Source: an uncultured Eubacterium sp. | Lineage (GTDB): Bacteria; Bacillota; Clostridia; Lachnospirales; Lachnospiraceae | DNA length: 45,319 nucleotides | Assembly (NCBI GenBank): GCA_945920185.1 | Contig: CAMEJP010000001.1 | Coordinates: 1-45,319 of the forward strand | Direction of reading: 5' to 3' | Part shown: piece after piece, positions 27,009 through 34,192 of the stretch | Layout of the letters: each line of letters begins with the position of its first letter | How positions within the stretch are numbered: the stretch's first letter is position 1 | The notes under the pieces: generated by a model | What the model was told of the DNA's origin: nothing | What the model saw: the letters and a program-made list of their open reading frames with translations, nothing else | The model's database searches: none | Made by a program: the position numbers and the translations under genes

Positions 27009-27037
27009 ATTCTATAATAAAATATACTATATTTCAA
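27009..27037 (-). promoter_or_regulatory. Sigma-A promoter of efp
   Basis: TTGAAA (27032-27037) and TAGAAT (27009-27014) on the minus strand are 17 bp apart, followed by AGGAGG before the efp ATG. Confidence 0.6.
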
Positions 27038-27077
27038 CTACTTTTTCAACAAAATTGTGCATATATCTTCACAAAAG

Positions 27078-27596
27078 CTAAACCGCATCACACTGCTTTA
27101 AAAATTCAAGAAGCTTCTCCACAACCTCTGAAGGCAAAAGACTGTCTGTATCAAGCACAAAATCGGCAGCTTCTTCATATATCCGGCTTCGCTTCTCCAT
27201 AAGGCTTTCTATGCGCTGTCTCAAATCATCACCCTTTAAAAGCGGTCTTGTGGTGTCTCCGCCAAGCCTTTTACACAAACTGTCCACTGTCGCCCTAAGA
27301 TATATCGTAACAGCGTTTTGCTTCATATAAGTTCTGTTTTCATCCCTTACGGGGAGTCCTCCACCAACCGATATCACTGTTCTGTCCATAGTATTGGCGA
27401 TTTCCTTTATGACAGCGGTCTCCAAATCCCTGAAGTACTCTTCTCCGTCCGTTGCAAATATATCATTTATCTTTCTTTTCTCGCGTAGCTCTATAAGCTC
27501 GTCAGTATCTGTAAATCGGTATCCCGCTGCCCCGGAGAGCATTTTGCCTATGGTTGTCTTTCCCGACCCCATAAATCCTATAAGTATCACATTCAT
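27078..27596 (-). CDS. aroK: Shikimate kinase
   Basis: AroK phosphorylates shikimate in aromatic amino acid synthesis. The 172-residue protein has the Walker A motif GFMGSGKTTIGK, shikimate-binding TDTDELIE and GGGLPVR, the Arg-containing DLETAVIKE segment, and the LID region GGDTTRPLL. The ATG at 27594-27596 overlaps the aroE stop in an ATGA arrangement, so the two are probably translationally coupled; a longer frame would run inside aroE. Confidence 0.95.
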   Translation of the reverse strand: MNVILIGFMGSGKTTIGKMLSGAAGYRFTDTDELIELREKRKINDIFATDGEEYFRDLETAVIKEIANTMDRTVISVGGGLPVRDENRTYMKQNAVTIYLRATVDSLCKRLGGDTTRPLLKGDDLRQRIESLMEKRSRIYEEAADFVLDTDSLLPSEVVEKLLEFLKQCDAV

Positions 27597-28459
27597 TTTC
27601 TCTTTAAAAGTTCTCCTTGCAAATCGTTGTAAACTTTGTCTATGACATCGGCAGGCACACTTACCTCCTGCCACAGTTCAAATGCCGCAACCGCCTGATA
27701 CAAAAGCATCTTAAGTCCGTTGTAAGCAGGCTTTCCTGCCTCTTTCATAAGCTGCATAAATCTCGTCTCAAAAGGATTGTAGATAATATCCACTCCGCAT
27801 TTTGCATTTTCAAAAAATGTTCTGTCTGAAATCGGTGAATCGGATACATTCGGATAAAGTCCGACGCTTGTCGTCTGAATAACCACATAATCCTTCTCAG
27901 CTATCTTTGAATGGTCGCTTATGCCAAGAGGAAAGATATTATCATAATCACAGGCTTTCTTAACCGACTCACTTATGTTCTCTGCCTTCTCAAGAGTCCT
28001 GTTCAAAATATAAATTTTGTCTGCACCGCTTATAGCCATAAGAACCGCTATGGAACGCGCCGCACCTCCTGCGCCGAGAATAACGACTGTGTTGTCCTTT
28101 ATGACAACGCCCTCTTCCATAAGCTCTCTTTTAATGCCCAGAATATCCGTATTATAGCCGATATATCCGCCATCACTTCTCACAAGCGTGTTTACTGCGC
28201 CTATTTTCTTTGCCGCTTCATCTATTCCCGAAAGTGCCTGCATAACGCCCTCTTTCCATGGGACGGTCACATTCAGTCCCAGAATATTAAGTTCATATGC
28301 GCCTTTCACTGCAGATACAATATCATTCTCAACTTTAAAAGTAACATACGCCATATCTGTTCCCATTGCCTCGGAAAGCTTATTGTGAATAAACGGGGAC
28401 AGCGAATGTCCTACCGGATTTCCTATAAGTCCGCATACTCTTGTTGTTCCTTTTATCAT
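27593..28459 (-). CDS. aroE: Shikimate dehydrogenase
   Basis: AroE reduces 3-dehydroshikimate to shikimate with NADPH. The 288-residue protein has GLIGNPVGHSLSPFIHNKL (shikimate binding), LNVTVPWKEGVM with the catalytic Lys, GAVNTLVR, GYNTDILGI, the nucleotide-binding GAGGAARSIAV, and a C-terminal GLKMLLYQAVAAFELW. The ATG at 28457-28459 has GGAG 6 nt upstream. It is directly followed by aroK. Confidence 0.96.
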   Translation of the reverse strand: MIKGTTRVCGLIGNPVGHSLSPFIHNKLSEAMGTDMAYVTFKVENDIVSAVKGAYELNILGLNVTVPWKEGVMQALSGIDEAAKKIGAVNTLVRSDGGYIGYNTDILGIKRELMEEGVVIKDNTVVILGAGGAARSIAVLMAISGADKIYILNRTLEKAENISESVKKACDYDNIFPLGISDHSKIAEKDYVVIQTTSVGLYPNVSDSPISDRTFFENAKCGVDIIYNPFETRFMQLMKEAGKPAYNGLKMLLYQAVAAFELWQEVSVPADVIDKVYNDLQGELLKRK

Positions 28460-28578
28460 AATTTTCTCCAATCCAAAACCTTTAACAAAGTGTGCGCCGC
28501 AAATATTGTCTTTGCAGCTTAAATATCAGATGTCTGTGGTTTCTTAACACGAACTTATTGCTTGAAAATCATCCTTTG

Positions 28579-29088
28579 TCACAGGCTTACATACTTTTTG
28601 CTCTTCTTATAAAAATACAGAACCAGCTTTTCAGGAATTCTCTTTAAGATTATCTGTATTTCTTCTTTCGGATTGATGGGCTTCACAAGTATACTGTGTA
28701 TCCCTGACCTGTTTGCACCCCACACATCCGTAAAAAGCTGGTCTCCCACAAAAAATGTGTTTCCGATATCAGATCCCATCTTTTCCATAGCCGCAACATA
28801 GCCCTTCTTTGAAGGCTTATCCGCTTTAAAAACATACTCACAGTCGACGTCATGTGCGAAATCTGCAACTCTTGGTTCTTTATTGTTTGACACAACGCAC
28901 ATTTTGTAGCCAATGCGCCTTAATTTATCAAAAAGTTCCTTTGCCTTAAGCGTTGCAGGCTCATTATGTTTAACAAGGGTATTGTCTATATCATAGATAA
29001 TAGCACGATACCCTTTTTTGTAATATTTTTCGTAATCAATGTCATATGCAGAGGAAATGTCCTCGCTTGGGTAAAAACATTTAAACAT
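28579..29088 (-). CDS. yqeG: YqeG family HAD phosphatase
   Basis: The 169-residue protein is a haloacid dehalogenase of subfamily IIIA: nucleophile motif YDIDNTLVKHN, motif II CVVSNN, motif III lysine region KADKPSKKGY, and motif IV FVGDQLFTDVWGANRSG. YqeG proteins are widespread in Firmicutes; the physiological substrate is not well established, and relatives include phosphatidylglycerophosphatase (GEP4-like). The start at 29086-29088 leaves 19 bp after nrdR, avoiding overlap; the longer frame extends into it. Confidence 0.9.
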   Translation of the reverse strand: MFKCFYPSEDISSAYDIDYEKYYKKGYRAIIYDIDNTLVKHNEPATLKAKELFDKLRRIGYKMCVVSNNKEPRVADFAHDVDCEYVFKADKPSKKGYVAAMEKMGSDIGNTFFVGDQLFTDVWGANRSGIHSILVKPINPKEEIQIILKRIPEKLVLYFYKKSKKYVSL

Positions 29089-29107
29089 ATTCTCTATTCT
29101 TCCAACC

Positions 29108-29560
29108 TTAATTTTTAAGGAGCTTTTTAAGCTCATCCATAAATGTGTTTACATCCTTAAACTCTCTGTATACAGAGGCAAATCTGACATATGCGACGGC
29201 ATCAATATCCTTAAGCTTATCCATGACAATGCTTCCTATTGTGCTTGTAGGTATTTCCTTTTCCTCAAGATTAAAGATAACCGTTTCTATATCGTCAACT
29301 ATTTCCTTTATCTTATCAGCTGACACCGGTCTTTTATGGCATGAACGTATAATACCTGACTCTATCTTATCCCTGTCATAAGGTTCTCTGTTGTTATCCT
29401 TCTTTATGACGATGAGCGGTATCGTTTCCACCTTTTCATATGTTGTAAATCTTTTTCCGCAGACATCACATTCTCTTCTTCGCCTTATGGAATTGTTATC
29501 TTCAGCAGGTCTTGAATCTATAACCTTTGTGTTTTCTGCCTGACAAAATGGACATTTCAT
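29108..29560 (-). CDS. nrdR: Transcriptional repressor NrdR
   Basis: NrdR senses ATP/dATP and represses ribonucleotide reductase genes. The 150-residue protein has the N-terminal zinc ribbon (MKCPFCQ, ECDVCGKRFTTYE) and an ATP-cone (PLIVIKKDNNREPYDRDKIESG). The ATG at 29558-29560 has AAGGAGG 8 nt upstream; an earlier ATG is only 2 nt from it. No ribonucleotide reductase gene is in the window. Location beside ylmC and the sporulation sigma genes is typical of Clostridia. Confidence 0.97.
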   Translation of the reverse strand: MKCPFCQAENTKVIDSRPAEDNNSIRRRRECDVCGKRFTTYEKVETIPLIVIKKDNNREPYDRDKIESGIIRSCHKRPVSADKIKEIVDDIETVIFNLEEKEIPTSTIGSIVMDKLKDIDAVAYVRFASVYREFKDVNTFMDELKKLLKN

Positions 29561-29603
29561 TCTCATTTCCTCCTTGCATCTTATAACCATATTTTACCAC
29601 ATA

Positions 29604-29861
29604 CTAAAGGCATGGGGCAAGCACCTTTTCAGGACATACATCTACAAGTATTGCATCAGGTCCTATTTTGACCACACATTTGAATGGTATCACATATTCT
29701 TTATCTCTTCCGAACATTCCGCACAGCTTAGCAGGTCCCGGAACTATAATCGCCACGACACATCCTGTACATATGTCAAAATCAATGTCGTCAACAAACC
29801 CCAAAATAGTGCAGTCCTTTACGTTTATAACTTCCTTGTCCTTAAGATTGCATATTTTCAT
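29604..29861 (-). CDS. ylmC: YlmC/YmxH family PRC-barrel protein
   Basis: The 85-residue protein is a PRC-barrel-like small protein (MKICNLKDKEVINVKDCTIL, GFVDDIDFDICTGCV, YVIPFKCVVKIGPDAILVDV). Members are found in spore-forming Firmicutes next to sigE/sigG and are usually annotated as sporulation proteins with unknown role. The ATG at 29859-29861 has GGAGG 5 nt upstream. It lies 16 bp after the VanZ-like gene. Confidence 0.9.
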   Translation of the reverse strand: MKICNLKDKEVINVKDCTILGFVDDIDFDICTGCVVAIIVPGPAKLCGMFGRDKEYVIPFKCVVKIGPDAILVDVCPEKVLAPCL

Positions 29862-29876
29862 ACTGCCCTCCAAGCG

Positions 29877-30338
29877 TTAACTCTCTTTATTTATGATATG
29901 CCGCTTAAATATATGTGATACAGCAATATACAATAAAAGTCCGCAAAATGCCCCTACACCGTCAAACAGCACGTCCTTATAAGCGCCGCATCTGCCCGGA
30001 ACGAAAAGCTGATGAATCTCGTCCGTAACCGCATAAAGCACGCAGAACACATATGATAATATATACCGGAATTTATCTTTTATCCACGAAAATGCCCACA
30101 TTGCAGTTACAAAAAGTACGCCGTACTCCGTCATATGTGCAAGCTTTCTTATCGGAATGTGAAGCGTTTTATAGCTGACACTTATGCCTATCTGATTAAG
30201 GATTTCCGAAATACATTTTGCAATCTTAATACTAAGCGACCCGGAGGCTTCTCCGTCCGCTCCCGAAAAGCCGAATATAAGCGTCATCATCACAATAAGA
30301 GGCAGTGCCAGAATAAATCTTTTGAATATTTTTTTCAT
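29877..30338 (-). CDS. VanZ-like integral membrane protein
   Basis: The 153-residue protein has about four transmembrane segments and the family motifs LAHMTEYGVLFVTAMWAF and YAVTDEIHQLFVPGR, followed by DVLFDGVGAFCGLLLY. VanZ proteins are linked to low-level teicoplanin resistance and cell-envelope changes in a few species, but most have no defined role. It is inserted between ylmC and sigG, which are neighbours in many Clostridia, and diverges from sigG. Confidence 0.88.
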   Translation of the reverse strand: MKKIFKRFILALPLIVMMTLIFGFSGADGEASGSLSIKIAKCISEILNQIGISVSYKTLHIPIRKLAHMTEYGVLFVTAMWAFSWIKDKFRYILSYVFCVLYAVTDEIHQLFVPGRCGAYKDVLFDGVGAFCGLLLYIAVSHIFKRHIINKES

Positions 30339-30393
30339 AAATTTTTGCCCTTTCTCACCTCAAAATATTATCGTATTTTACCTGTATTTACAA

Positions 30394-30423
30394 GTATATT
30401 TTGACAGATATGCGGCAATCTTA
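30394..30423 (+). promoter_or_regulatory. Candidate sigma-F promoter of sigG
   Basis: GTATA (30394-30398), 15 bp, GGCAATCTTA (30414-30423) fits the sigma-F consensus GYATA-N15-GGNNANANTR with one mismatch. SigmaF-dependent sigG transcription is established in Bacillus. An overlapping TTGACA (30401-30406) has no well-spaced -10, so a sigma-A promoter is less likely. The expected start is near 30430. Confidence 0.5.
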
Positions 30424-30442
30424 ATAGGGATATAAAATATTA

Positions 30443-30596
30443 TCGGAATGCGAGGTAAGAGTGAGCAATTTCCTTTATAGGCAAATTGTTCACTCACCGA
30501 GTTTGTGCCGAAGCGTCACAAACATCGGACATCGCAGCCGCAAATCTGAAATTTGCGGCGCGTGCCATACGTTTACGCTTCGGAATGCGAGGTAAG
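30443..30596 (+). repeat. 17-bp direct repeat of the sigG ribosome binding site with three hairpins between
   Basis: TCGGAATGCGAGGTAAG occurs exactly at 30443-30459 and 30580-30596. Between the copies are a 13-bp hairpin (30459-30495), a 7-bp hairpin GTTTGTG/CACAAAC (30501-30523) with a 9-nt loop, and a 9-bp hairpin (30537-30559). The middle loop CCGAAGCGT (30508-30516) is the exact complement of ACGCTTCGG (30575-30583), so a pseudoknot next to the second ribosome binding site is possible. A 14-nt stretch TGAAATTTGCGGCG occurs in the leader (30547-30560) and in sigG itself (30615-30628). Confidence 0.85.
30461..30595 (+). CDS. Possible 44-codon upstream ORF coupled to sigG
   Basis: A GTG at 30461 lies 5 nt after the first copy of GAGG and opens a 44-residue frame (MSNFLYRQIV... 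ending TLRNAR). Its TAA (30593-30595) lies within the second ribosome binding site, 2 nt before the sigG ATG, which would couple the two. Its first residues MSN and the later SEICG recall the sigG N-terminus (MSNYKVEICG), so it may instead be a relic of a partial duplication of the sigG start. No family is recognised and its translation is unproven. Confidence 0.4.
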   Translation: MSNFLYRQIVHSPSLCRSVTNIGHRSRKSEICGACHTFTLRNAR

Positions 30597-30597
30597 T

Positions 30598-31377
30598 ATG
30601 TCTAATTATAAGGTTGAAATTTGCGGCGTAAATACCGCCACTCTGCCTCTTCTCAATGAGGAGGAGAAAATTCTTCTTTTTGAAAAAATCAAATCGGGTG
30701 ATGCTGCCGCCCGTGAATTATATATAAAATGTAACCTGAGACTTGTATTAAGCGTCATAAAGCGTTTTGCAGGCAGCAATGAAAATATGGACGATTTATT
30801 CCAGATAGGCTGCGTCGGACTCATAAAAGCCATAGACAATTTTGACACTACACAAAACGTAAAATTCAGCACTTACGCCGTTCCTATGATTTTAGGAGAG
30901 GTAAGAAGATTTCTTCGCGACGACAATTCTATAAGAGTAAGCCGTTCTTTAAAGGACACCGCTTACAAGGCAATATATATGAAGGAGGCTCTTCTAAAAC
31001 AAACATCCAAAGAACCTACCATAAGTGAAATTGCGAAGGAAATAGGTGTGTCTCCCGAGGAGGTCACTATGGCTCTCGACGCCATAGCAACTCCAATATC
31101 ACTTCACGAGCCTGTATTTAATGACGGCGGAGACACCCTGTACGTTATGGACCAGATAAGTGACAAGAAAAATGTGGAGGAAAACTGGGTCAACAATATC
31201 GCGCTCAACGACGCTATCAAAAGACTTCCTCCGCGCGAAAAAGAAATCATAAGGCTGCGTTTCTTTGAGTGTAAAACTCAGGTGGAGGTTTCCAACGAGA
31301 TAGGCATTTCACAGGCACAGGTAAGCCGCCTTGAAAAGAATGCCTTAAAAAGCATGCGCTATTATCTGCGCGATTGA
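30598..31377 (+). CDS. sigG: RNA polymerase sporulation sigma factor SigG
   Basis: SigmaG directs late forespore transcription. The 259-residue protein starts MSNYKVEICGVNTATLPLL, matching the conserved sigmaG N-terminus, then shows region 2 (NLRLVLSVIKRF, DDLFQIGCVGLIKAIDNFD, FSTYAVPMILGEVRRFLRDDN), region 3 (TISEIAKEIGVSPEEV) and region 4 (RLPPREKEIIRLRFFECKTQVEVSNEIGISQAQVSRLEKNAL). GAGG lies 5 nt before the ATG. In most spore formers sigG follows spoIIGA-sigE on the same strand; here it faces sigE. The leader is unusual. The 130 bp between sigG and sigE hold only a small inverted repeat (31434-31466). Confidence 0.96.
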   Translation: MSNYKVEICGVNTATLPLLNEEEKILLFEKIKSGDAAARELYIKCNLRLVLSVIKRFAGSNENMDDLFQIGCVGLIKAIDNFDTTQNVKFSTYAVPMILGEVRRFLRDDNSIRVSRSLKDTAYKAIYMKEALLKQTSKEPTISEIAKEIGVSPEEVTMALDAIATPISLHEPVFNDGGDTLYVMDQISDKKNVEENWVNNIALNDAIKRLPPREKEIIRLRFFECKTQVEVSNEIGISQAQVSRLEKNALKSMRYYLRD

Positions 31378-31507
31378 TGAGTCATCAGCTTTATGCTTTA
31401 TAATTCGCCTTCTAAAAGTTGCATATTGTCAAAACACCGGAACTCGTTTTTGGCGAATCCCGGTGTCTGTCAAATGCATCATCTAATATTACAGGCAGAT
31501 ACGCAAA

Positions 31508-32254
31508 TTATCTGCATTCATACTTTAATATTTCCTTTTTCAGCTTTTTTATTATTTTCTTTTCAAGCCTTGATATGTATGACTGGGAAATATTGAGCAT
31601 ATCTGCCACCTCTTTTTGCGTGAGTTCGTTACCGTCGCGTGAGCTTAAACCAAACCTCAAATCCACTATGGTTCGTTCTCTCTCCGTCAGCTTGCTTATC
31701 GCCTTATTAAGAAGTTTCTTTTCTACCTCATCCTCAATATTCTTGTATATAATATCCTCATCCGTGCCCAAAATATCCGATAAAAGCAATTCGTTTCCAT
31801 CCCAGTCCACATTTAACGGCTCGTCAATAGACACTTCAAGTCTTGTCTTGTTATTTCTGCGAAGATACATAAGAATCTCATTTTCTATACATCTTGAAGC
31901 GTATGTGGCAAGCTTTATGTTTTTATCCGGTTTGAATGAGTTTATCGCCTTAATCAGACCAATGGTTCCTATTGATATAAGATCTTCAACTCCCACTGAG
32001 GTATTGTCAAATTTCTTAGAAATATATACCACAAGGCGAAGGTTATGTTCTATAAGCAGGGCTTTTGCCTCTGCATCCTCTTCACTGTCAAGCTTTTCAA
32101 TAGCCGCTCTCTCATCCTCTGCACTTAGGGGCGGCGGTAATACCTCTGCTCCACCTATATAATGCACATCCTGTTGATTTAAGAGTAATAAGCTCCTTAT
32201 GGTAGGCACCATTTTAAATTTAAACTTATTTGGAACTGTAATTTTTATAAGCAC
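31508..32254 (-). CDS. sigE: RNA polymerase sporulation sigma factor SigE precursor
   Basis: SigmaE runs early mother-cell transcription after its pro-sequence is removed by SpoIIGA. The 248-residue protein has an N-terminal pro-region (about 1-30), [14 protein letters not shown], region 2 ([60 protein letters not shown]) and region 4 ([43 protein letters not shown]). The start is GTG, overlapping the spoIIGA stop by one base (TAGTG), with a G-rich ribosome binding site. The stop codon lies in a small hairpin. Confidence 0.96.
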   Translation of the reverse strand: MLIKITVPNKFKFKMVPTIRSLLLLNQQDVHYIGGAEVLPPPLSAEDERAAIEKLDSEEDAEAKALLIEHNLRLVVYISKKFDNTSVGVEDLISIGTIGLIKAINSFKPDKNIKLATYASRCIENEILMYLRRNNKTRLEVSIDEPLNVDWDGNELLLSDILGTDEDIIYKNIEDEVEKKLLNKAISKLTERERTIVDLRFGLSSRDGNELTQKEVADMLNISQSYISRLEKKIIKKLKKEILKYECR

Positions 32255-33129
32255 TATAATCCCCCCTGCTGTCTTTCAAATATTGTAGAATTGAGGAGCA
32301 GTTCATAATTATCATCACCTGACAGCTTTCCCTCATAAAGCCCAAGCAACGCTCCTTCAATAACTATTTGTGCCTTTTCTTTTTGTATTTTCATTGTTTT
32401 TACCTCAATTACTTCTATGATCCCGTCAGGCATGCCTAACGATTTAAATGGTACGATATGATATTTGCATTTTGTCGGTTCCTCAATATTTCTACCTTCT
32501 CCGAATAACGCTGTTTTTTCAATTATGGATATGCATCTGTTATAAAATGGGTCAGACAATGTATTTCCGCTGTCATACAAAGCCTTAATTTCTATAGTTC
32601 TGTCCTGAAATTCTATAAGCACATCATATATTTTATTACCATATACCTTATATGCCTTTACCATAGACATCACGGCAACAATAATACTTTTTGAAATAAT
32701 TATGGCTATCAGTAAAAATATTATTCCGAAGCCGCTCTTTTCTATCATATAACCTACAACCGTATTGTAGTAGATTACATTTGCAGTTCCGCCGAAAAGA
32801 AAGCACACGGCGATATATATGATGTATTCCCGTATAAGATTTTTTATGTTCTGCTTCCTGTCAATGATAAAAAGCATCAGTATTACAACAACACCGTATG
32901 TAAATATATTCTGTATAATGGTATTGCCAATTCCAAGAACTATTACCACTATCGGCCATGCAGCAAGAAACAGTCCTGCCATAACCTGCCGTATAAGACT
33001 TGTCCGTATATGCAGTATCCATACTGTTACCCTGACTGCGAAATAATCCATTATAAAATTTACAGCAAACAGAACGTCAAGATAAAGTATGTATTCTATG
33101 TTCCACCTCCAATGTTTAATAAATTGCAA
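32254..33129 (-). CDS. spoIIGA: Sigma-E processing peptidase SpoIIGA
   Basis: SpoIIGA is a membrane aspartic protease that cleaves pro-SigmaE. The N-terminal half has about five transmembrane segments ([15 protein letters not shown] onward), and the C-terminal half has the catalytic motif [13 protein letters not shown] and [13 protein letters not shown]. The coordinates use a TTG at 33127-33129, the only standard start codon available upstream of the homologous region, but it lacks a Shine-Dalgarno. GGAGG (33106-33110) lies 6 nt before an ATA at 33097-33099, the position where homologues begin (MKIYLDV-like), so an AUA start is likely. The upstream promoter has Spo0A boxes. Confidence 0.92.
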   Translation of the reverse strand: MQFIKHWRWNIEYILYLDVLFAVNFIMDYFAVRVTVWILHIRTSLIRQVMAGLFLAAWPIVVIVLGIGNTIIQNIFTYGVVVILMLFIIDRKQNIKNLIREYIIYIAVCFLFGGTANVIYYNTVVGYMIEKSGFGIIFLLIAIIISKSIIVAVMSMVKAYKVYGNKIYDVLIEFQDRTIEIKALYDSGNTLSDPFYNRCISIIEKTALFGEGRNIEEPTKCKYHIVPFKSLGMPDGIIEVIEVKTMKIQKEKAQIVIEGALLGLYEGKLSGDDNYELLLNSTIFERQQGGL

Positions 33130-33171
33130 ATATCATTGTAATCTTGCATATTGCAATAGACTACGCCTCAA

Positions 33172-33247
33172 ATAATACCAAAAGCATTTCTTGTTTTTTG
33201 TCAAATTAAGGTAATAATCTTCAAGAAGTTTTCGACATTTTTCGACA
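33172..33247 (-). promoter_or_regulatory. spoIIG promoter with Spo0A boxes
   Basis: On the minus strand TTGACA (33199-33204) and TATTAT (33172-33177) are 21 bp apart, longer than the usual 17. Two exact Spo0A boxes TGTCGAA lie upstream at 33231-33237 and 33241-33247, 10 bp apart in direct orientation, and an inverted box with one mismatch (TTTGACA) overlaps the -35. The Bacillus subtilis spoIIG promoter has the same design: consensus boxes with a stretched spacer, activated by phosphorylated Spo0A. Confidence 0.85.
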
Positions 33248-33275
33248 AAGAAAGGTGTGCAAATGCACACCTTTC
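33246..33275 (-). terminator. Terminator of codY
   Basis: GAAAGGTGTGC (33250-33260) pairs perfectly with 33265-33275 around a 4-nt loop. In the leftward direction it is followed by only three consecutive U residues, so its efficiency is uncertain. The second spoIIG Spo0A box borders its edge. Confidence 0.7.
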
Positions 33276-33309
33276 AATTTTCAAGTCATATATTTTATCT
33301 TTTTGTTCC

Positions 33310-34083
33310 TTAATTATGGCTAATCGTTGCCAATTCATCATAAATAGCATCATTTATCACCCTGATATATGTCCCTTTCATTCCTGAAGAATGAGCTTCT
33401 ATAACTCCTGCACTTTCAAACTTTCTCAAAGCATTGACTATTACGGAGCGCGTAATGCCGACCTTATCAGCTATACGACTTGCCACAAGCACACCCTCGC
33501 TGCCTCCGAGTTCCTTAAAGATATAGCTTACCGCTTCCAGTTCAGAATACGAAAGTGTACTGATTGCCGAACGTACAAGAGCCACCTTTCTTTCCCTATC
33601 CGCATTCTCTTCATTGACGGAACGCAGCATTTCCAGACTGACCACAGTTGTACCATACTCACAAAGTATTATATCATCAATTCCGTAAGAAGAATTATAT
33701 TTGTACATAAAAAGTGTTCCAAGTCTTTCGCCTGCAATGTCAACCGGAATGACTATTCCCTGACATCCTGCCACGTTTTCCTCGTCAAAGCCCAGTGTGA
33801 CAAGATTGATATTCTCCTTTGTTGACAATATGCTAAGAAGTCTCTCATTGAGCATACTGTCAATATAGCCACCAACATCATCAGTTATAAGTCCTGACAA
33901 CTTACGTGAGCTTTCAGGCTCATATACGCCAAGCACCTTGCCCTTTCTGCTTATAACCATAACGCTCGATTCAAGTATCTGGGCCAAAACTCTGCATATA
34001 TCATTAAAAACTACCTTATGCGAGTTATTATTATGCAATAATTGATTGATTTTTCTTGTTTTATCCAATAATTGTACACTCAT
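33310..34083 (-). CDS. codY: GTP- and branched-chain-amino-acid-sensing repressor CodY
   Basis: CodY represses stationary-phase and nutrient-uptake genes when GTP and Ile/Leu/Val are abundant. The 257-residue protein has the N-terminal GAF domain (LLDKTRKINQLLHNN, ICRVLAQILESSVMVISRKGKVLG, GIVIPVDIAGERLGTLFMYK) and the C-terminal winged helix (SEGVLVASRIADKVGITRS, RKFESAGVIEAHSSGMKGTYIRV). The ATG at 34081-34083 has GAGG 5 nt upstream; a longer frame lacks one. It ends a run of comM-dprA-topA-codY, as in other Firmicutes but without trmFO, xerC and hslUV. Confidence 0.97.
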   Translation of the reverse strand: MSVQLLDKTRKINQLLHNNNSHKVVFNDICRVLAQILESSVMVISRKGKVLGVYEPESSRKLSGLITDDVGGYIDSMLNERLLSILSTKENINLVTLGFDEENVAGCQGIVIPVDIAGERLGTLFMYKYNSSYGIDDIILCEYGTTVVSLEMLRSVNEENADRERKVALVRSAISTLSYSELEAVSYIFKELGGSEGVLVASRIADKVGITRSVIVNALRKFESAGVIEAHSSGMKGTYIRVINDAIYDELATISHN

Positions 34084-34133
34084 AGCTACCTCACTTCTGC
34101 ATATTAGCACGAATATTTTTAGTATCTGTGATT

Positions 34134-34162
34134 ATTGTACCACATTTTCGTTAAAAAAACAA
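34134..34162 (-). promoter_or_regulatory. Promoter of codY
   Basis: TTGTTT (34157-34162) and TACAAT (34134-34139) on the minus strand are 17 bp apart, in the gap after topA. No clear CodY-box-like palindrome overlaps it. Confidence 0.6.
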
Positions 34163-34192
34163 CAATTATCTGACATAAGTTTTTGCTGACTC

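Noticed and set aside
30443-30596. Insertion sequence with 17-bp target duplication
   Set aside because: Only 137 bp separate the repeats, there is no transposase and the element has no terminal inverted repeats at its ends; kept as a leader repeat instead.
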